Shown here: piece after piece, positions 9,077 through 18,091 of the stretch
Position numbering within the stretch: position 1 is the stretch's first letter
Layout: each line of letters begins with the position of its first letter
Assembly (NCBI RefSeq): GCF_007990755.1
Contig: NZ_BJXA01000038.1
Span: 1 to 64,000, forward strand
DNA length: 64,000 bases
DNA from: Nocardia ninae NBRC 108245
GTDB taxonomy: Bacteria; Actinomycetota; Actinomycetes; Mycobacteriales; Mycobacteriaceae
Direction of reading: 5' to 3'
The notes under the pieces: generated by a model
Seen by the model: the letters and a program-made list of their open reading frames with translations, nothing else
Databases searched by the model: none
What the model was told of the DNA's origin: nothing
Made by a program: the position numbers and the translations under genes

Positions 9077-10714
9077 TCAGGACAGCGTGGTGACCGTCAG
9101 GTCGCCGTCGGCGTACTGGGCGCGCAGGCGCTTCTTGTCGAACTTGCCGACGCTGGTCTTGGGCACCTCGGCGATGAACGTCCAGCGTTCCGGCAGTTGC
9201 CATTTGGCGAACTTGTCGGCGAGGAAGTCACGCAGTTCGTCGGCCTTGGCCTCGGCGCCCTCGGCGAGCACGATCGCCACCAGCGGCCGCTCGTCCCACT
9301 TCTCGTCCGGCACGCCGATCACGGCCGCCTCGGCGACGGCGGGGTGACCCATCACGGCGTTCTCCAGGTCCACCGACGAGATCCATTCGCCGCCGGACTT
9401 GATCACGTCCTTGGACCGGTCCACCAGGGTCAGGTAGCCGTCGCTGCTGATCTTGCCGACGTCACCGGTGCGCAGCCAGCCGTCGTCGAACTTGTCCGGG
9501 TCCACCTCGGCGCCGTCCGGCGAGTAATAGGAGCCGGTGATCCACGGGCCACGAACCTCCAACTCGCCCAGTGCTTCTCCGTCGTTCGGCAGCACGGTGC
9601 CGTCGTCGCCGACCAGCCTGGCCTGCACGCTCGCCGGGAATCGGCCCTGGGTGTAGCGGTACTCCCACTCGTCCTCGCCGGTCACGCCGGTCGGCGGATG
9701 CGCGACGCTGCCGAGCGGGGAGGTCTCGGTCATGCCCCACGCGTGCAGGATCCGCACGCCGTGCTTTTCCTGGAAGGTCCGCATCATCGACGGCGGCACC
9801 GCCGAGCCACCCACCACCGCGGTGCGCAGGTGGGTGATGTCCTGCGGGTGCGCGGCCAGCCCGGCCAGCACGCCGCCCCAGATGGTCGGCACCGCAGCGG
9901 CGAACGTCGGCTTCTGCGCCGCCATCATCTCCAGCAGCGGGCCGGGCTGCAGGAATCGGTCGGGCATCAGCACATTCGCGCCCGACATCAACGCCGCGTA
10001 CGGGATACCCCACGCGTTCGCGTGGAACAGGGGAACGATGGCGAGGATCGAGTCCCGGCCGGTGAAGGCCATGCCGCTCGGCGAGCACACCTGCATGGCG
10101 TGCAGCCAGTTCGAGCGGTGCGAATACACCACGCCCTTCGGGTCGCCGGTGGTGCCGGAGGTGTAACACATTGCCGCGGCGGACCGTTCGTCGATCACCG
10201 GGAAGTCGTAGGTGTCCGGCTGTGCGGCAAGGAGTTCGGTGTAGGCGTGCACCTGCACACCCTCGGGGGCGTCCAGCGTCGACGCGTCGCCGTTGACCAC
10301 GATGACGTGGCGGACCGTCTTCAGGTTCGGCAAGTACTGGGCGAACATCGGCAGCAGGGTGCCGTCGACCAGCACCACCTTGTCCTCGGCGTGATTGGCC
10401 ACGTAGACCAGCTGATCGGGGAACAACCGGATATTGAGCGCGTGCAGCACCGCACCCATCGCGGGTGCCGCGATGTAGGCCACCATGTGCTCGTTGTTGT
10501 TCCACATGAAAGTGCCGACCCGATCGCCGATGCCGATGCCCAGCTCGCGCAATGCGTTCGCCAGTCGGGCGGCGTCCGCGCCGAGTTCGCGATAGGTCAT
10601 GGTGCGCACGCCTGTACCGGTCCAGGTGGACACGGTCGAATCGCCGACAAACGTCGATGCGTAGCGCAGCAACGTCGCCAGCGACAACGGCTCGTCCTGC
10701 ATAGTGCTCAACAT
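9077..10714 (-). CDS. Long/medium-chain fatty-acid--CoA ligase (FadD-like)
   Basis: An ANL-superfamily acyl-CoA synthetase of 545 residues. It activates a carboxylic acid with ATP to an acyl-adenylate and then the CoA thioester. The AMP-binding signature YTSGTTGDPKGV lies near residue 187, the HAWGMTETSPL (A5) and GWLRTGDVG (A8) motifs follow, and the C-terminal catalytic Lys is in KTSVGKFDKK. The start ATG at 10714 has AAGGAG seven nt upstream. No membrane segment is present. It is convergent with the SCO5389-family gene. The acid substrate cannot be read from sequence; the LNIRLFPDQLVYVANHAED region is typical of fadD enzymes in mycolata. Confidence 0.93.
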   Translation of the reverse strand: MLSTMQDEPLSLATLLRYASTFVGDSTVSTWTGTGVRTMTYRELGADAARLANALRELGIGIGDRVGTFMWNNNEHMVAYIAAPAMGAVLHALNIRLFPDQLVYVANHAEDKVVLVDGTLLPMFAQYLPNLKTVRHVIVVNGDASTLDAPEGVQVHAYTELLAAQPDTYDFPVIDERSAAAMCYTSGTTGDPKGVVYSHRSNWLHAMQVCSPSGMAFTGRDSILAIVPLFHANAWGIPYAALMSGANVLMPDRFLQPGPLLEMMAAQKPTFAAAVPTIWGGVLAGLAAHPQDITHLRTAVVGGSAVPPSMMRTFQEKHGVRILHAWGMTETSPLGSVAHPPTGVTGEDEWEYRYTQGRFPASVQARLVGDDGTVLPNDGEALGELEVRGPWITGSYYSPDGAEVDPDKFDDGWLRTGDVGKISSDGYLTLVDRSKDVIKSGGEWISSVDLENAVMGHPAVAEAAVIGVPDEKWDERPLVAIVLAEGAEAKADELRDFLADKFAKWQLPERWTFIAEVPKTSVGKFDKKRLRAQYADGDLTVTTLS

Positions 10715-10736
10715 CGGAACTCCTTTTTCTTCAGTG

Positions 10737-10876
10737 ACCTGTCCCGCCTCTCCGCGGATTCAGGCCAGATTCAGGTGCAACGGTAGTTGCGTCGGCGGCC
10801 GGCGGTAGCGCTGTGCGCCGAACTAGCCCGTGCCCGGCGAGTTACCCATGTACTCGCGAGATCAGTCGGCGGAGGA
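10737..10876. repeat. 140-bp imperfect direct repeat, copy A
   Basis: The stretch from ACCTGTCCCGCC to CAGTCGGC recurs about 1.3 kb away at 12046-12185 with roughly 80 percent identity by eye. It overlaps the 3' end of the serine hydrolase gene. Read on the minus strand both copies encode the same tail (TWVTRR, then a Pro-rich segment), but a one-base length difference puts copy A in a different frame. Confidence 0.8.
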
Positions 10877-12000
10877 GTTGGACGCAGCCTGCGAGGGCGA
10901 GCTCCGAACAGGCTCACCACCCGCCCGCCCAGCATCGGGCCGTAGCCGAAGCCGAAGTTCATGCCGAGCGACAGGTCGGGCTCAGTCCTGGACTGCGGAA
11001 CGAGCGCGGCCGCAATGGTTTCCGGCCGCACCACCCGGACACCGTCGAGTTCGCCACCGCGCCGGAAGATCTCGTAGAAGCGCGACAGCTCGTTCGCGGT
11101 GCTGACCACGTTCGCGGCGGGCGCGATGATGCTGAGATAGGCGGGGTCGTTGCCGGTTTCGACGGCCTCGGCGAAGGACACGCCGAGCAGCCGCTCCATC
11201 GCCAGCGACAGCGGCGGCAGCGGGGCGAGACCGGTCCGGTAGTTCCGCGCGAGGGCCGGGAAATCTCGAGGTGCCACACCGTAATTGGTCCAGCGGAACC
11301 CCAGCGGGTTCAGTATCTCCTCGGCGAGCACGGTGCGAATGTCCTTGCCGGTGACCCGGTGGACCACTTCGCCGAGGATGAATCCGCCGGATAGCGCGTG
11401 GTAGGACTGGAATCGGCCGGGTGCGACGGACGGCCGCACCGCGCACAGATTCCGTACCAGCAGTGCACGATCCGCTACGGCTTCGGCGGTGAGCGCTTCT
11501 CTCGGCACGTTCGCCACACCCGAGCGGTGCGCGAGAACCTGGCCGATGGTGATGGATTCCTTGCCGTGGCAACCGTATTCGGGGATGTACCGGCAGATCG
11601 GCGCGTTCAGCTCGATCAGGCCACGGTCGACGAGCAGGTGCACGACGAACGCCGTGACGCCTTTCGAGGCCGAGTAGGTGACGAACGGGGTGCTCGGAGT
11701 GGCGGGCACCTTCGGTGTCTCCGGGGGATCGTCCGGGCCGTTGCCTTGCGCGTGGCCGAGGGCTCGATCGAAGACGACAACTCCGTGTCGACGGATACAC
11801 ACTTGGATCGCAGGATGGACGCCGCTGCGATACACAACCTGCATTCGCCGCCAGATCCGCTCGGCGTAGCCGGGCGGCAGCCCTAGCTCGGTCGGTTCCG
11901 CCTCGGCACCGATGCTCGCGACGGACTCGATATCGTCCGGAATCCGGCTGCGATGTAGCAGGTCAGGCAGCTTGGAGAGGTTCCGGACGCGAGTCAGCAT
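10771..12000 (-). CDS. Serine hydrolase, beta-lactamase / class C-like esterase family, C terminus abnormal
   Basis: A 409-residue penicillin-binding-protein-fold hydrolase. The nucleophile motif SxxK is visible as SASK, followed by the characteristic LAHRSGV block, a YHALSGG segment where the YxN-like tyrosine is expected, and NFGFGYGPMLGG near residue 340. Family members normally continue after SLFG with a glycine-rich HGG-type motif and a final helix; here the frame instead runs into an Arg/Pro-rich tail of about 45 residues inside repeat copy A. The third catalytic motif is therefore missing. No signal peptide is obvious. It is probably a 3'-truncated gene, though the product could still fold. 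Substrate unknown. Confidence 0.72.
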   Translation of the reverse strand: MLTRVRNLSKLPDLLHRSRIPDDIESVASIGAEAEPTELGLPPGYAERIWRRMQVVYRSGVHPAIQVCIRRHGVVVFDRALGHAQGNGPDDPPETPKVPATPSTPFVTYSASKGVTAFVVHLLVDRGLIELNAPICRYIPEYGCHGKESITIGQVLAHRSGVANVPREALTAEAVADRALLVRNLCAVRPSVAPGRFQSYHALSGGFILGEVVHRVTGKDIRTVLAEEILNPLGFRWTNYGVAPRDFPALARNYRTGLAPLPPLSLAMERLLGVSFAEAVETGNDPAYLSIIAPAANVVSTANELSRFYEIFRRGGELDGVRVVRPETIAAALVPQSRTEPDLSLGMNFGFGYGPMLGGRVVSLFGARPRRLRPTPPPTDLASTWVTRRARASSAHSATAGRRRNYRCT

Positions 12001-12045
12001 TGTTCACCCCACACTGACCATGAGCCACATCACATCGCGAATGCT

Positions 12046-12185
12046 ACCTGTCCCGCCTCTCCGCGTATTCAGGCCAGATTCGGGTGCGCGATAGTTGCGT
12101 CGGCGACCGGCGGTGGCGTTAGTGGCAAATTAGCCCGTACCCGACGAGTTACCCATGTGCCCATGAAATCAGTCGGCAAGAGGGA
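12046..12185. repeat. 140-bp imperfect direct repeat, copy B
   Basis: This partner of 10737-10876 lies just upstream of the serine hydrolase start. On the minus strand it keeps an open frame ending TPPPVADATIAHPNLA then TGA. It looks like the 3' end of a lost gene or one copy of a dispersed element. Confidence 0.78.
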
Positions 12186-12197
12186 TGCGACGTGCAT

Positions 12198-13364
12198 TCA
12201 GCCCGCATGCGCCGGGTAGGCGTGCACGACGGCGGTGTTCAGCTTGGGGACGACGTGGGTGAGGGTGTGCTCGGCCTCGTGCGCGACGCGGTGGGCGTCG
12301 GCCAGGGTGCTGGTCGGTGCGACGTCCAATTCGACGTCGGCGTGCAGCCGATGCCCGATCCAGCGCATGCGCAGGCTGCGCACGCCTTCCACGCCCGGCT
12401 CGGCGGCGAGGGCGCGCTCGGCGGCGGTCACCAGACCCGGCTCGACCGCGTCCATCAGGCGGTGCAGCACGTCCCTGGCCGCGGTGCGCAACACGGCGAG
12501 GATGGCGACGGTGATCAGCAGGCCGATGATCGGGTCGGCCAGCGGGAACCCGAGCGCGACACCCGCCGCGCCCAGCAGCACCGCCAGCGAGGTGAATCCG
12601 TCCGTGCGGGCATGCAGGCCGTCGGCGACCAGGGCGGCCGAGCCGATGCGCCGCCCGGTCCGGATGCGGTACAGCGCGACCGTCTCATTGCCGAGGAAAC
12701 CGATCACGCCGGCCAGCGCGACCCAGCCGAGATGCTGGATCGGCACCGGCGCGATCATTCGGCGAACCGCCTCGTACCCGGCGATCAGGGCCGACAGCGC
12801 GATCATCGCGACGACGAACAGGCCCGCGAGATCCTCGGCGCGACCGAATCCGTAGGTGTAGCGCCGGGTCGCCGCGCGCCGGCCGAGGACGAACGCGATC
12901 CACAGCGGCACCGCGGTCAGCGCGTCGGAGAAGTTGTGAATGGTGTCGGCCGCCAATGCCACCGAGCCGGACGCCAGCACGACCAGCACCTGCAGTACCG
13001 CGGTGACGCCGAGTACGGCCAGGCTGATCTTCACCGCCCGGATGCCGACGGCGCTGGCTTCCAGCGCGTCATCGACGCTGTCGGCCGCGTCGTGGCTGTG
13101 CGGCACGAAGATCTCGCGCAGGACCCCGCGCAACCCCTTCGGATGCTCATGGGTGTGCTCACTGTGTTCATGCACGTGCTCGTGCACTCCGTGACTTCGG
13201 TTGTGCGCGTGGGGTTCCGGGTGCGCATGTCGGTGCCCGGAACCTGGAGTGTGTCCGCCGTTTTCGTGACGGCTGCCACCGAGCTCGCGGCCGGGTTCAT
13301 CCGTCGCACTCACCGCGTCACACTCCGAGTTACGTTGTCCAGTGCCATGTTTCGCGCAGGTCAT
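12198..13364 (-). CDS. Cation diffusion facilitator family metal exporter (probable Co/Ni/Zn)
   Basis: A 388-residue inner-membrane metal/proton antiporter. The N terminus is unusually His-rich (HRHAHPEPHAHNRSHGVHEH and following), suitable for metal binding. Six hydrophobic segments follow. The two metal-site motifs HxxxD are visible as HNFSD (TM2) and HARTD (TM5), and a cytoplasmic ferredoxin-like domain ends the protein. The start ATG at 13364 overlaps the stop of the upstream regulator (ATGA), so the two are translationally coupled; the frame is open further upstream but that overlaps the regulator. The KmtR-like partner suggests nickel/cobalt export, by analogy with KmtR control of a CDF gene in M. 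tuberculosis. Confidence 0.93.
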   Translation of the reverse strand: MTCAKHGTGQRNSECDAVSATDEPGRELGGSRHENGGHTPGSGHRHAHPEPHAHNRSHGVHEHVHEHSEHTHEHPKGLRGVLREIFVPHSHDAADSVDDALEASAVGIRAVKISLAVLGVTAVLQVLVVLASGSVALAADTIHNFSDALTAVPLWIAFVLGRRAATRRYTYGFGRAEDLAGLFVVAMIALSALIAGYEAVRRMIAPVPIQHLGWVALAGVIGFLGNETVALYRIRTGRRIGSAALVADGLHARTDGFTSLAVLLGAAGVALGFPLADPIIGLLITVAILAVLRTAARDVLHRLMDAVEPGLVTAAERALAAEPGVEGVRSLRMRWIGHRLHADVELDVAPTSTLADAHRVAHEAEHTLTHVVPKLNTAVVHAYPAHAG

Positions 13365-13747
13365 GTCGCCGCCCGCCGTCCCGGTAGCGCGCGAACGGTG
13401 GCCTCGTCGCGGTGATGCGGCGGCACTCCGGGGCCGGCGTGCTCGGCGTTGTAGACCGCGTCCACCACCAGTTGCCGGACGTGCTCGTTCTCCAGGCTGT
13501 AATAAATCGTGGTGCCGGAGCGGCGGGTGCTGACCAGCCGCGCCATTCGCAGTTTGGCCAGATGCTGGGAGACCGAGGGCGCGGGTTTGCCGACGCAGCC
13601 TGCGAGGTCGTTCACCGAGAGTTCGCGGTCGACCAGCGCCCACAGCACCTGGACCCGGGTCGCGTCGGCCAGCATCCGGAAGACCTCGACCACCAGACCT
13701 ACCTGGTCATCCGCCAGCCGCCAGGCTTCCTTGTTATCTGCATTCAT
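13361..13747 (-). CDS. kmtR: ArsR/SmtB-family metal sensor, KmtR-like
   Basis: A winged-helix metal-responsive repressor of 128 residues. The segments VVEVFRMLADATRVQVLW, VGKPAPSVSQHLAKLRMARL and ENEHVRQLVVDAVYNAEHAG are those I recall for M. tuberculosis KmtR, which releases DNA on binding Ni(II) or Co(II). A C-terminal PPHHRDE provides the His pair expected for the metal site. I choose the ATG at 13747 because the frame upstream is unlike the family. A perfect inverted repeat overlaps this start, pointing to autoregulation. The CDF gene follows with a 4-nt overlap. Nickel/cobalt specificity is inferred from similarity. Confidence 0.9.
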   Translation of the reverse strand: MNADNKEAWRLADDQVGLVVEVFRMLADATRVQVLWALVDRELSVNDLAGCVGKPAPSVSQHLAKLRMARLVSTRRSGTTIYYSLENEHVRQLVVDAVYNAEHAGPGVPPHHRDEATVRALPGRRAAT

Positions 13748-13757
13748 ACGCAGATAA
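13734..13757. promoter_or_regulatory. KmtR-type operator palindrome over the start codon
   Basis: TTATCTGC and GCAGATAA form perfect 8-bp arms separated by 8 nt. The regulator's ATG (13747-13745) sits in the spacer. ArsR-family operators have this form. Its position implies that repressor binding blocks initiation, and possibly that the transcript is leaderless. Confidence 0.8.
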
Positions 13758-14103
13758 TAGGGCAGACGGATGGGCGCGGCTACCCCGAATCGCACGCGCC
13801 CGTTCCCCCTCGGACCGGAATGGCGGCGACACCCCCTGCGTGGCCGCCGACATGCCGGTCCGTCCCGATCGAACCACTCACATACTTAGCCGCTATGGCA
13901 CTACTGCGCCAGGCGACCGGCCGAATATCATCCCGACTGAGACAAAACCAGCCGGTCGGCCAGTACTGGCTACCCCTTGGCGACCGCTGTGACCTGCGCG
14001 AATTCGGCCATGCGCCAGCAAAGTTCGAGCCATCGAGATGCACTCACATCTGCACGTGCATCGCGGGCCGACCGGTCGGCTCGGTCCGATTTGCGCCGGA
14101 TAC
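13758..14103. other. Intergenic region upstream of kmtR
   Basis: About 350 bases without a convincing gene. It carries a perfect loopless 14-bp palindrome, GCCGACCGGTCGGC, at 14067-14080, close to the esterase stop, of unknown role. Open frames here have poor codon bias. Confidence 0.5.
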
Positions 14104-15066
14104 TCAGCCGCAAGCCTGGCGCGGACCGCCGAGTCGGTGTGTCAGTAGGAAATTCATCAGTTCGCGTTGCAGGTCGAGTCCGCGCTCGGACTGCATCAGC
14201 AACCCGCCGCCGATGTGGTCGGGCCCGATGGGCGTACGGAATTCGGCGAGAACACAACCGCCCGCGTCGTATCGCTCGATGGTCGTCGGCACCGGATTCG
14301 CGCTCGACGTGACCACACTGGGCACCGTGGGCACCGCGAGATCGCTTGCGAGACGGTACGCGCCGAGCCACTGCACCAGGTTCGTGCGGCCGATCGGATA
14401 CAGGCTCGTCTGATCGGCCAAGTCCTGCAGGAAGAACCCGGGCACCGGCCTGGCCCGCTCCCCCATCGCCGCCACGATCGACGCGCCGCTCAGGTCGGCA
14501 CGGAACGTTTGCGGATCCAGTCGGTACGGCCCGCCTGCCATAGGCGCGATGGCCGCGTATAGATCCGGGTAGGTCGCGGCCAGCACCGTGGACATCGCGC
14601 CGCCCGCGGAGTATCCGCCCACGTAGACCCGCGACCGGTCCAGCCCGAACTCCTCGATCAACGCGGTGGTGAGGTCGGCGATGATCGACGACTCACCTTG
14701 CCCCCGTGCTTGATTCGCCGGATCGAACCAGTTCCAGCAGTACCGGTCGTTGGCCTCTTCGGTCTGGATCGGATAGGCGAGTACGAATCCGAGTTCGTCG
14801 GCGATCCTGGTCAGCGAGAATCCGGTGTCGGCGAGCTGGCGCCACGGGTCGGTGCAGCCGTGCAGGTAGATCATCAGCGGCTTGCCCGCCGGGTCGCCGG
14901 GCGGGATGTGCAGGTAGTAGTCGCGGGTGCCCGCCGCATTGGCAAAGCCGCGCTCGACCACCGCGGCCTGCGCCGAGGACGGCGCGGCCAGCAGGAACTG
15001 CAAGCTCAGCGCCGCCAGGGCGAGCACGACGATGAGCCTGCTGCGACGAGAAGTACCGCGCACCAC
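14104..15066 (-). CDS. Secreted PHB-depolymerase-family / LpqC-like esterase
   Basis: An exported alpha/beta hydrolase of about 320 residues. The N terminus has RRSR followed by a hydrophobic core (LIVVLALAALSLQFLLAA) and an AQA cleavage site. The oxyanion region MIYLHGCTD and the nucleophile elbow GGYSAGGA are typical of the Esterase_PHB family. The start is GTG at 15066 (or 15063), placed after GGAAGG; the frame is open further upstream without a ribosome site. It is divergent from the acyl-CoA dehydrogenase gene. Likely substrates are polyester or short esters, as for family members such as feruloyl esterases; the natural one is unknown. Confidence 0.87.
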   Translation of the reverse strand: MVRGTSRRSRLIVVLALAALSLQFLLAAPSSAQAAVVERGFANAAGTRDYYLHIPPGDPAGKPLMIYLHGCTDPWRQLADTGFSLTRIADELGFVLAYPIQTEEANDRYCWNWFDPANQARGQGESSIIADLTTALIEEFGLDRSRVYVGGYSAGGAMSTVLAATYPDLYAAIAPMAGGPYRLDPQTFRADLSGASIVAAMGERARPVPGFFLQDLADQTSLYPIGRTNLVQWLGAYRLASDLAVPTVPSVVTSSANPVPTTIERYDAGGCVLAEFRTPIGPDHIGGGLLMQSERGLDLQRELMNFLLTHRLGGPRQACG

Positions 15067-15247
15067 CGAATTCCTTCCAGTGAGGGTCACGGTCGAATGT
15101 ACCGACCGCCGGATAATAAACGGGCACAGTGGATTCCGCGTAGTCCGAATGAGCTTCGGCAACCCCGGCACGACCTGCCGTGCCGGTTACCCGATCGATG
15201 GGACGACCTGGCGCCCCGGACGGCGGCGGACTCGCTAGCGTAGGGGC

Positions 15248-16390
15248 ATGCCAGTGGATCGAATGCTGCCGACGTCCGAGGCTCGGGACCTGCTCGAGCT
15301 GACCCGCGATATCGCCGACAAGGTGCTCGAGCCGCGGGTGGTCGAGTGCGAGAAGACCGGGACCTTTCCCGACGGGGTCTTCCCGGCCCTCGGCGCGGCC
15401 GGCCTGCTGAGCCTGCCGTATCCCGAGGAATTCGGCGGCGGCGCCCAGCCCTACGAGGTGTACCTGCAGGTGCTCGAGGAGCTCGCGGCGCGCTGGGCGG
15501 CGGTCGCGGTGGCGGTCAGCGTGCACAGCCTGTCCTGCCATCCGCTGTTCACCTTCGGCACCGAAGAGCAGCAGCAGCGCTGGCTCGCGGACATGCTCTC
15601 CGGCGAGACCATCGGCGCGTACAGCCTTTCCGAGCCGCACGCCGGTTCCGACGCGGCCGCGCTGCGCTGCCGGGCGACGAAGGTCGACGGCGGATACCGG
15701 ATCAGCGGCGCGAAGGCCTGGATCACCAACGGTGGCCGCGCCGATTTCTACACGCTCTTCGCGCGGACCGGCGAAGGCTCCCGCGGCATTTCGTGTTTCC
15801 TGGTGCCGCGCGACACCGAGGGTCTGAGCTTCGGCAAGCCCGAGGAGAAGATGGGCCTGCGCGCCGTACCGACCACCACCGCCGCCTATGACGATGCGTT
15901 CCTGCCCGTCGAGCGGCTGATCGGCGAAGAGGGACAGGGGCTTTCGATCGCCTTCAGCGCCCTGGATTCCGGTCGGCTCGGCATCTCCGCCGTGGCAACG
16001 GGTTTGGCGCAGCGCGCACTCGACGACGCGGTCGCCTACGCCAAGGAGCGAGAAGCCTTCGGCCGCCACATCATCGACCACCAGGGCCTCGGTTTCGTGC
16101 TGGCCGACATGGCCGCCGCCGTCGACTCGGCCCGCGCCACCTACCTCGACGCCGCGCGCCGTCGCGACGCCGGACTCCCCTACTCGCGCCAGGCCAGCGT
16201 CGCGAAACTCATCGCCACCGACGCCGCGATGAAGGTGACCACCGATGCCGTCCAGGTCTTCGGCGGTTACGGCTACACCCAGGACTTCCCGGTCGAGCGC
16301 TACATGCGCGAGGCCAAGGTGATGCAGATCTTCGAGGGCACCAATCAGATCCAACGCCTGGTCATCGCCCGCCAGCTCGCGGGCAACTGA
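15248..16390 (+). CDS. Acyl-CoA dehydrogenase
   Basis: An FAD-dependent dehydrogenase of 380 residues that makes trans-2-enoyl-CoA from acyl-CoA. Visible motifs are the first signature YSLSEPHAGSDAAAL, the WITNGG flavin strand, and the second signature QVFGGYGYTQDFPVERYMRE. The catalytic glutamate is in IFEGTNQIQR near the C terminus, the short-/branched-chain type position. Length is typical. It is transcribed alone, or with the BVMO 147 nt downstream. Chain-length preference cannot be read. The mitochondrial-like EGTNQIQR end suggests a short- or branched-chain substrate. Confidence 0.95.
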   Translation: MPVDRMLPTSEARDLLELTRDIADKVLEPRVVECEKTGTFPDGVFPALGAAGLLSLPYPEEFGGGAQPYEVYLQVLEELAARWAAVAVAVSVHSLSCHPLFTFGTEEQQQRWLADMLSGETIGAYSLSEPHAGSDAAALRCRATKVDGGYRISGAKAWITNGGRADFYTLFARTGEGSRGISCFLVPRDTEGLSFGKPEEKMGLRAVPTTTAAYDDAFLPVERLIGEEGQGLSIAFSALDSGRLGISAVATGLAQRALDDAVAYAKEREAFGRHIIDHQGLGFVLADMAAAVDSARATYLDAARRRDAGLPYSRQASVAKLIATDAAMKVTTDAVQVFGGYGYTQDFPVERYMREAKVMQIFEGTNQIQRLVIARQLAGN

Positions 16391-16537
16391 CCGCCGCACC
16401 CGTCGTCGGCATCGCACCGGCGGCGGGGTCCGCGGACCCGAAAGCGTGCGGACTTCCGCGGCAGATATGGCCGAAAATGCCGATTCATTGACCGCGGATC
16501 TCTTCGGACCTGCGGGTTCGCACCTTAGGCTCGGATC

Positions 16538-18004
16538 ATGACAACGCCGTCCATCATCATTATCGGAGCCGGATTCGCGGGGCTCGGAGTGGCGCTCGAG
16601 CTGCGGCGGGCCGGGGTGGAGACGTTCACCATCCTGGAGCGTGCCGCGGATCTGGGCGGGGTGTGGCGGGAGAACACCTATCCCGGCGCCGCGTGCGACG
16701 TGCCTTCGCCGCTGTACTCCTGGTCGTTCGAGCCCAAATCCGATTGGCCACGGCGTTTTTCGGAGCAGCGCGACATCCACGAATACATGCGTGGTGTCGC
16801 AGGCAAGCACGACCTGGCGCGGTTCATCCGGTTCGGCACCGAGGTGACCGATGCCGAGTTCGACGAACAGACCGGCCGATGGACGGTCACCACCGCGGAC
16901 GGTGCCCAGCTCACCGCCGATATTCTCGTGCCCGCGGTCGGCCAGCTGTCCCGGCCCGCCATGCCGAACATCCCCGGCATCGACACCTTCGCCGGCCCCG
17001 CCTTCCACTCCGCCGAGTGGGATCACGACGTCGAGCTGAGCGGCAAGCGGATCGCCTGCATCGGCACCGGAGCCAGTGCGATCCAATACATTCCGCGCAT
17101 CCAACCCGCGGCCGCGCACCTCACGCTGTTCCAGCGTTCGGCGGCGTGGGTGCTGCCCAAGTTCGACACCGAATACAGCACCACGCACAAGGCGGTGTTC
17201 AAATACCTGCCGCCGACCCGGCTCGCCGAGCGGTTCGCCATCTGGTCAGTGTTCGAGGTGCTCGCACTGGCCCTGACCGATATCCCGGCGATGAAGACGC
17301 CGGTGATCGCGCTGGCCGACCGGCACCGGGCCAAGCAGGTCCCCGACGCCGACCTGCGCGCGAAACTGACACCCGATTACGCGGCGGGTTGCAAGCGTGG
17401 CCTGTTCTCCAACGAGTACTTCCCGGCGCTGGCCCAGCCGAACGTCACCGTGGAGACCACCGCCATCGAGGCGATCACGCCGACCGGTATCCGGACCGCC
17501 GACGGCGTCGAGCACGAGGTCGACGTGATCGTCTACGGCACCGGGTTCAAGGGCACCGAGTTCCTCGCGCCGATGAACATCTACGGCATCGGCGGCCGCA
17601 AGCTGACCGACGTCTGGGGTGCGGAAGGCGCGCGGGCCTTCCTCGGCCTGTCGGTGCCGAACTTCCCGAATCTGTTCATGATGTACGGCCCGAACACCAA
17701 TGTGGGCTCCGGCTCGATCATCTACATGCTGGAATCGCAGGCGCGCTACATCCGTCAGGTGGTGCAGTACCTCACCGACCGGCCCGGCCGTTACCTCGCC
17801 GCCCGCGCGAACGCCGAACAGCAGTGGGACGACTGGCTGCAGCGGCGGCTGAAAGATACGCCGTGGAACTTCTGTTCCAGCTGGTATCGCAACGCGGCGG
17901 GCCGAATCACCAACAACTGGCCGGGGGCCACCGTGCTCTACCGTTGGAAGACAAAGACTTTCGACCTGGCCGACTTCGACGAAGCGCAGGCAGACGTGCG
18001 CTGA
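16538..18004 (+). CDS. Flavin-dependent monooxygenase, Baeyer-Villiger type (copy 1)
   Basis: A class B flavoprotein monooxygenase of 488 residues that would use NADPH and O2 to convert a ketone to an ester or lactone. The FAD Rossmann motif GAGFAG is at residue 9; the Baeyer-Villiger fingerprint F-x-G-x3-H-x3-W reads FAGPAFHSAEW near residue 150; the NADPH motif GTGASA follows. The conserved YGTGFKGTEF and YGPNTNVGSGSI blocks are present. The enzyme is soluble. A paralogue of identical length lies at 44056-45522 and differs through much of the C-terminal half. The substrate is unknown. Confidence 0.92.
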   Translation: MTTPSIIIIGAGFAGLGVALELRRAGVETFTILERAADLGGVWRENTYPGAACDVPSPLYSWSFEPKSDWPRRFSEQRDIHEYMRGVAGKHDLARFIRFGTEVTDAEFDEQTGRWTVTTADGAQLTADILVPAVGQLSRPAMPNIPGIDTFAGPAFHSAEWDHDVELSGKRIACIGTGASAIQYIPRIQPAAAHLTLFQRSAAWVLPKFDTEYSTTHKAVFKYLPPTRLAERFAIWSVFEVLALALTDIPAMKTPVIALADRHRAKQVPDADLRAKLTPDYAAGCKRGLFSNEYFPALAQPNVTVETTAIEAITPTGIRTADGVEHEVDVIVYGTGFKGTEFLAPMNIYGIGGRKLTDVWGAEGARAFLGLSVPNFPNLFMMYGPNTNVGSGSIIYMLESQARYIRQVVQYLTDRPGRYLAARANAEQQWDDWLQRRLKDTPWNFCSSWYRNAAGRITNNWPGATVLYRWKTKTFDLADFDEAQADVR

Positions 18005-18091
18005 CCCGCGCCTCCGTTTTTCAGCCAGGTCTCAGCAAGCGCCCAGTAAACTGGACACCAGTTCGGATCCCGGCAACGGAAGAGGTGCGCG

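Noticed and set aside
16426-16439. Perfect palindrome GGGTCCGCGGACCC
   Set aside because: It has no loop and no nearby regulatory context; could be chance in GC-rich DNA.
14693-17188. Minus-strand frame of 831 codons
   Set aside because: It overlies the esterase, acyl-CoA dehydrogenase and BVMO genes, which have clear family motifs on other frames.
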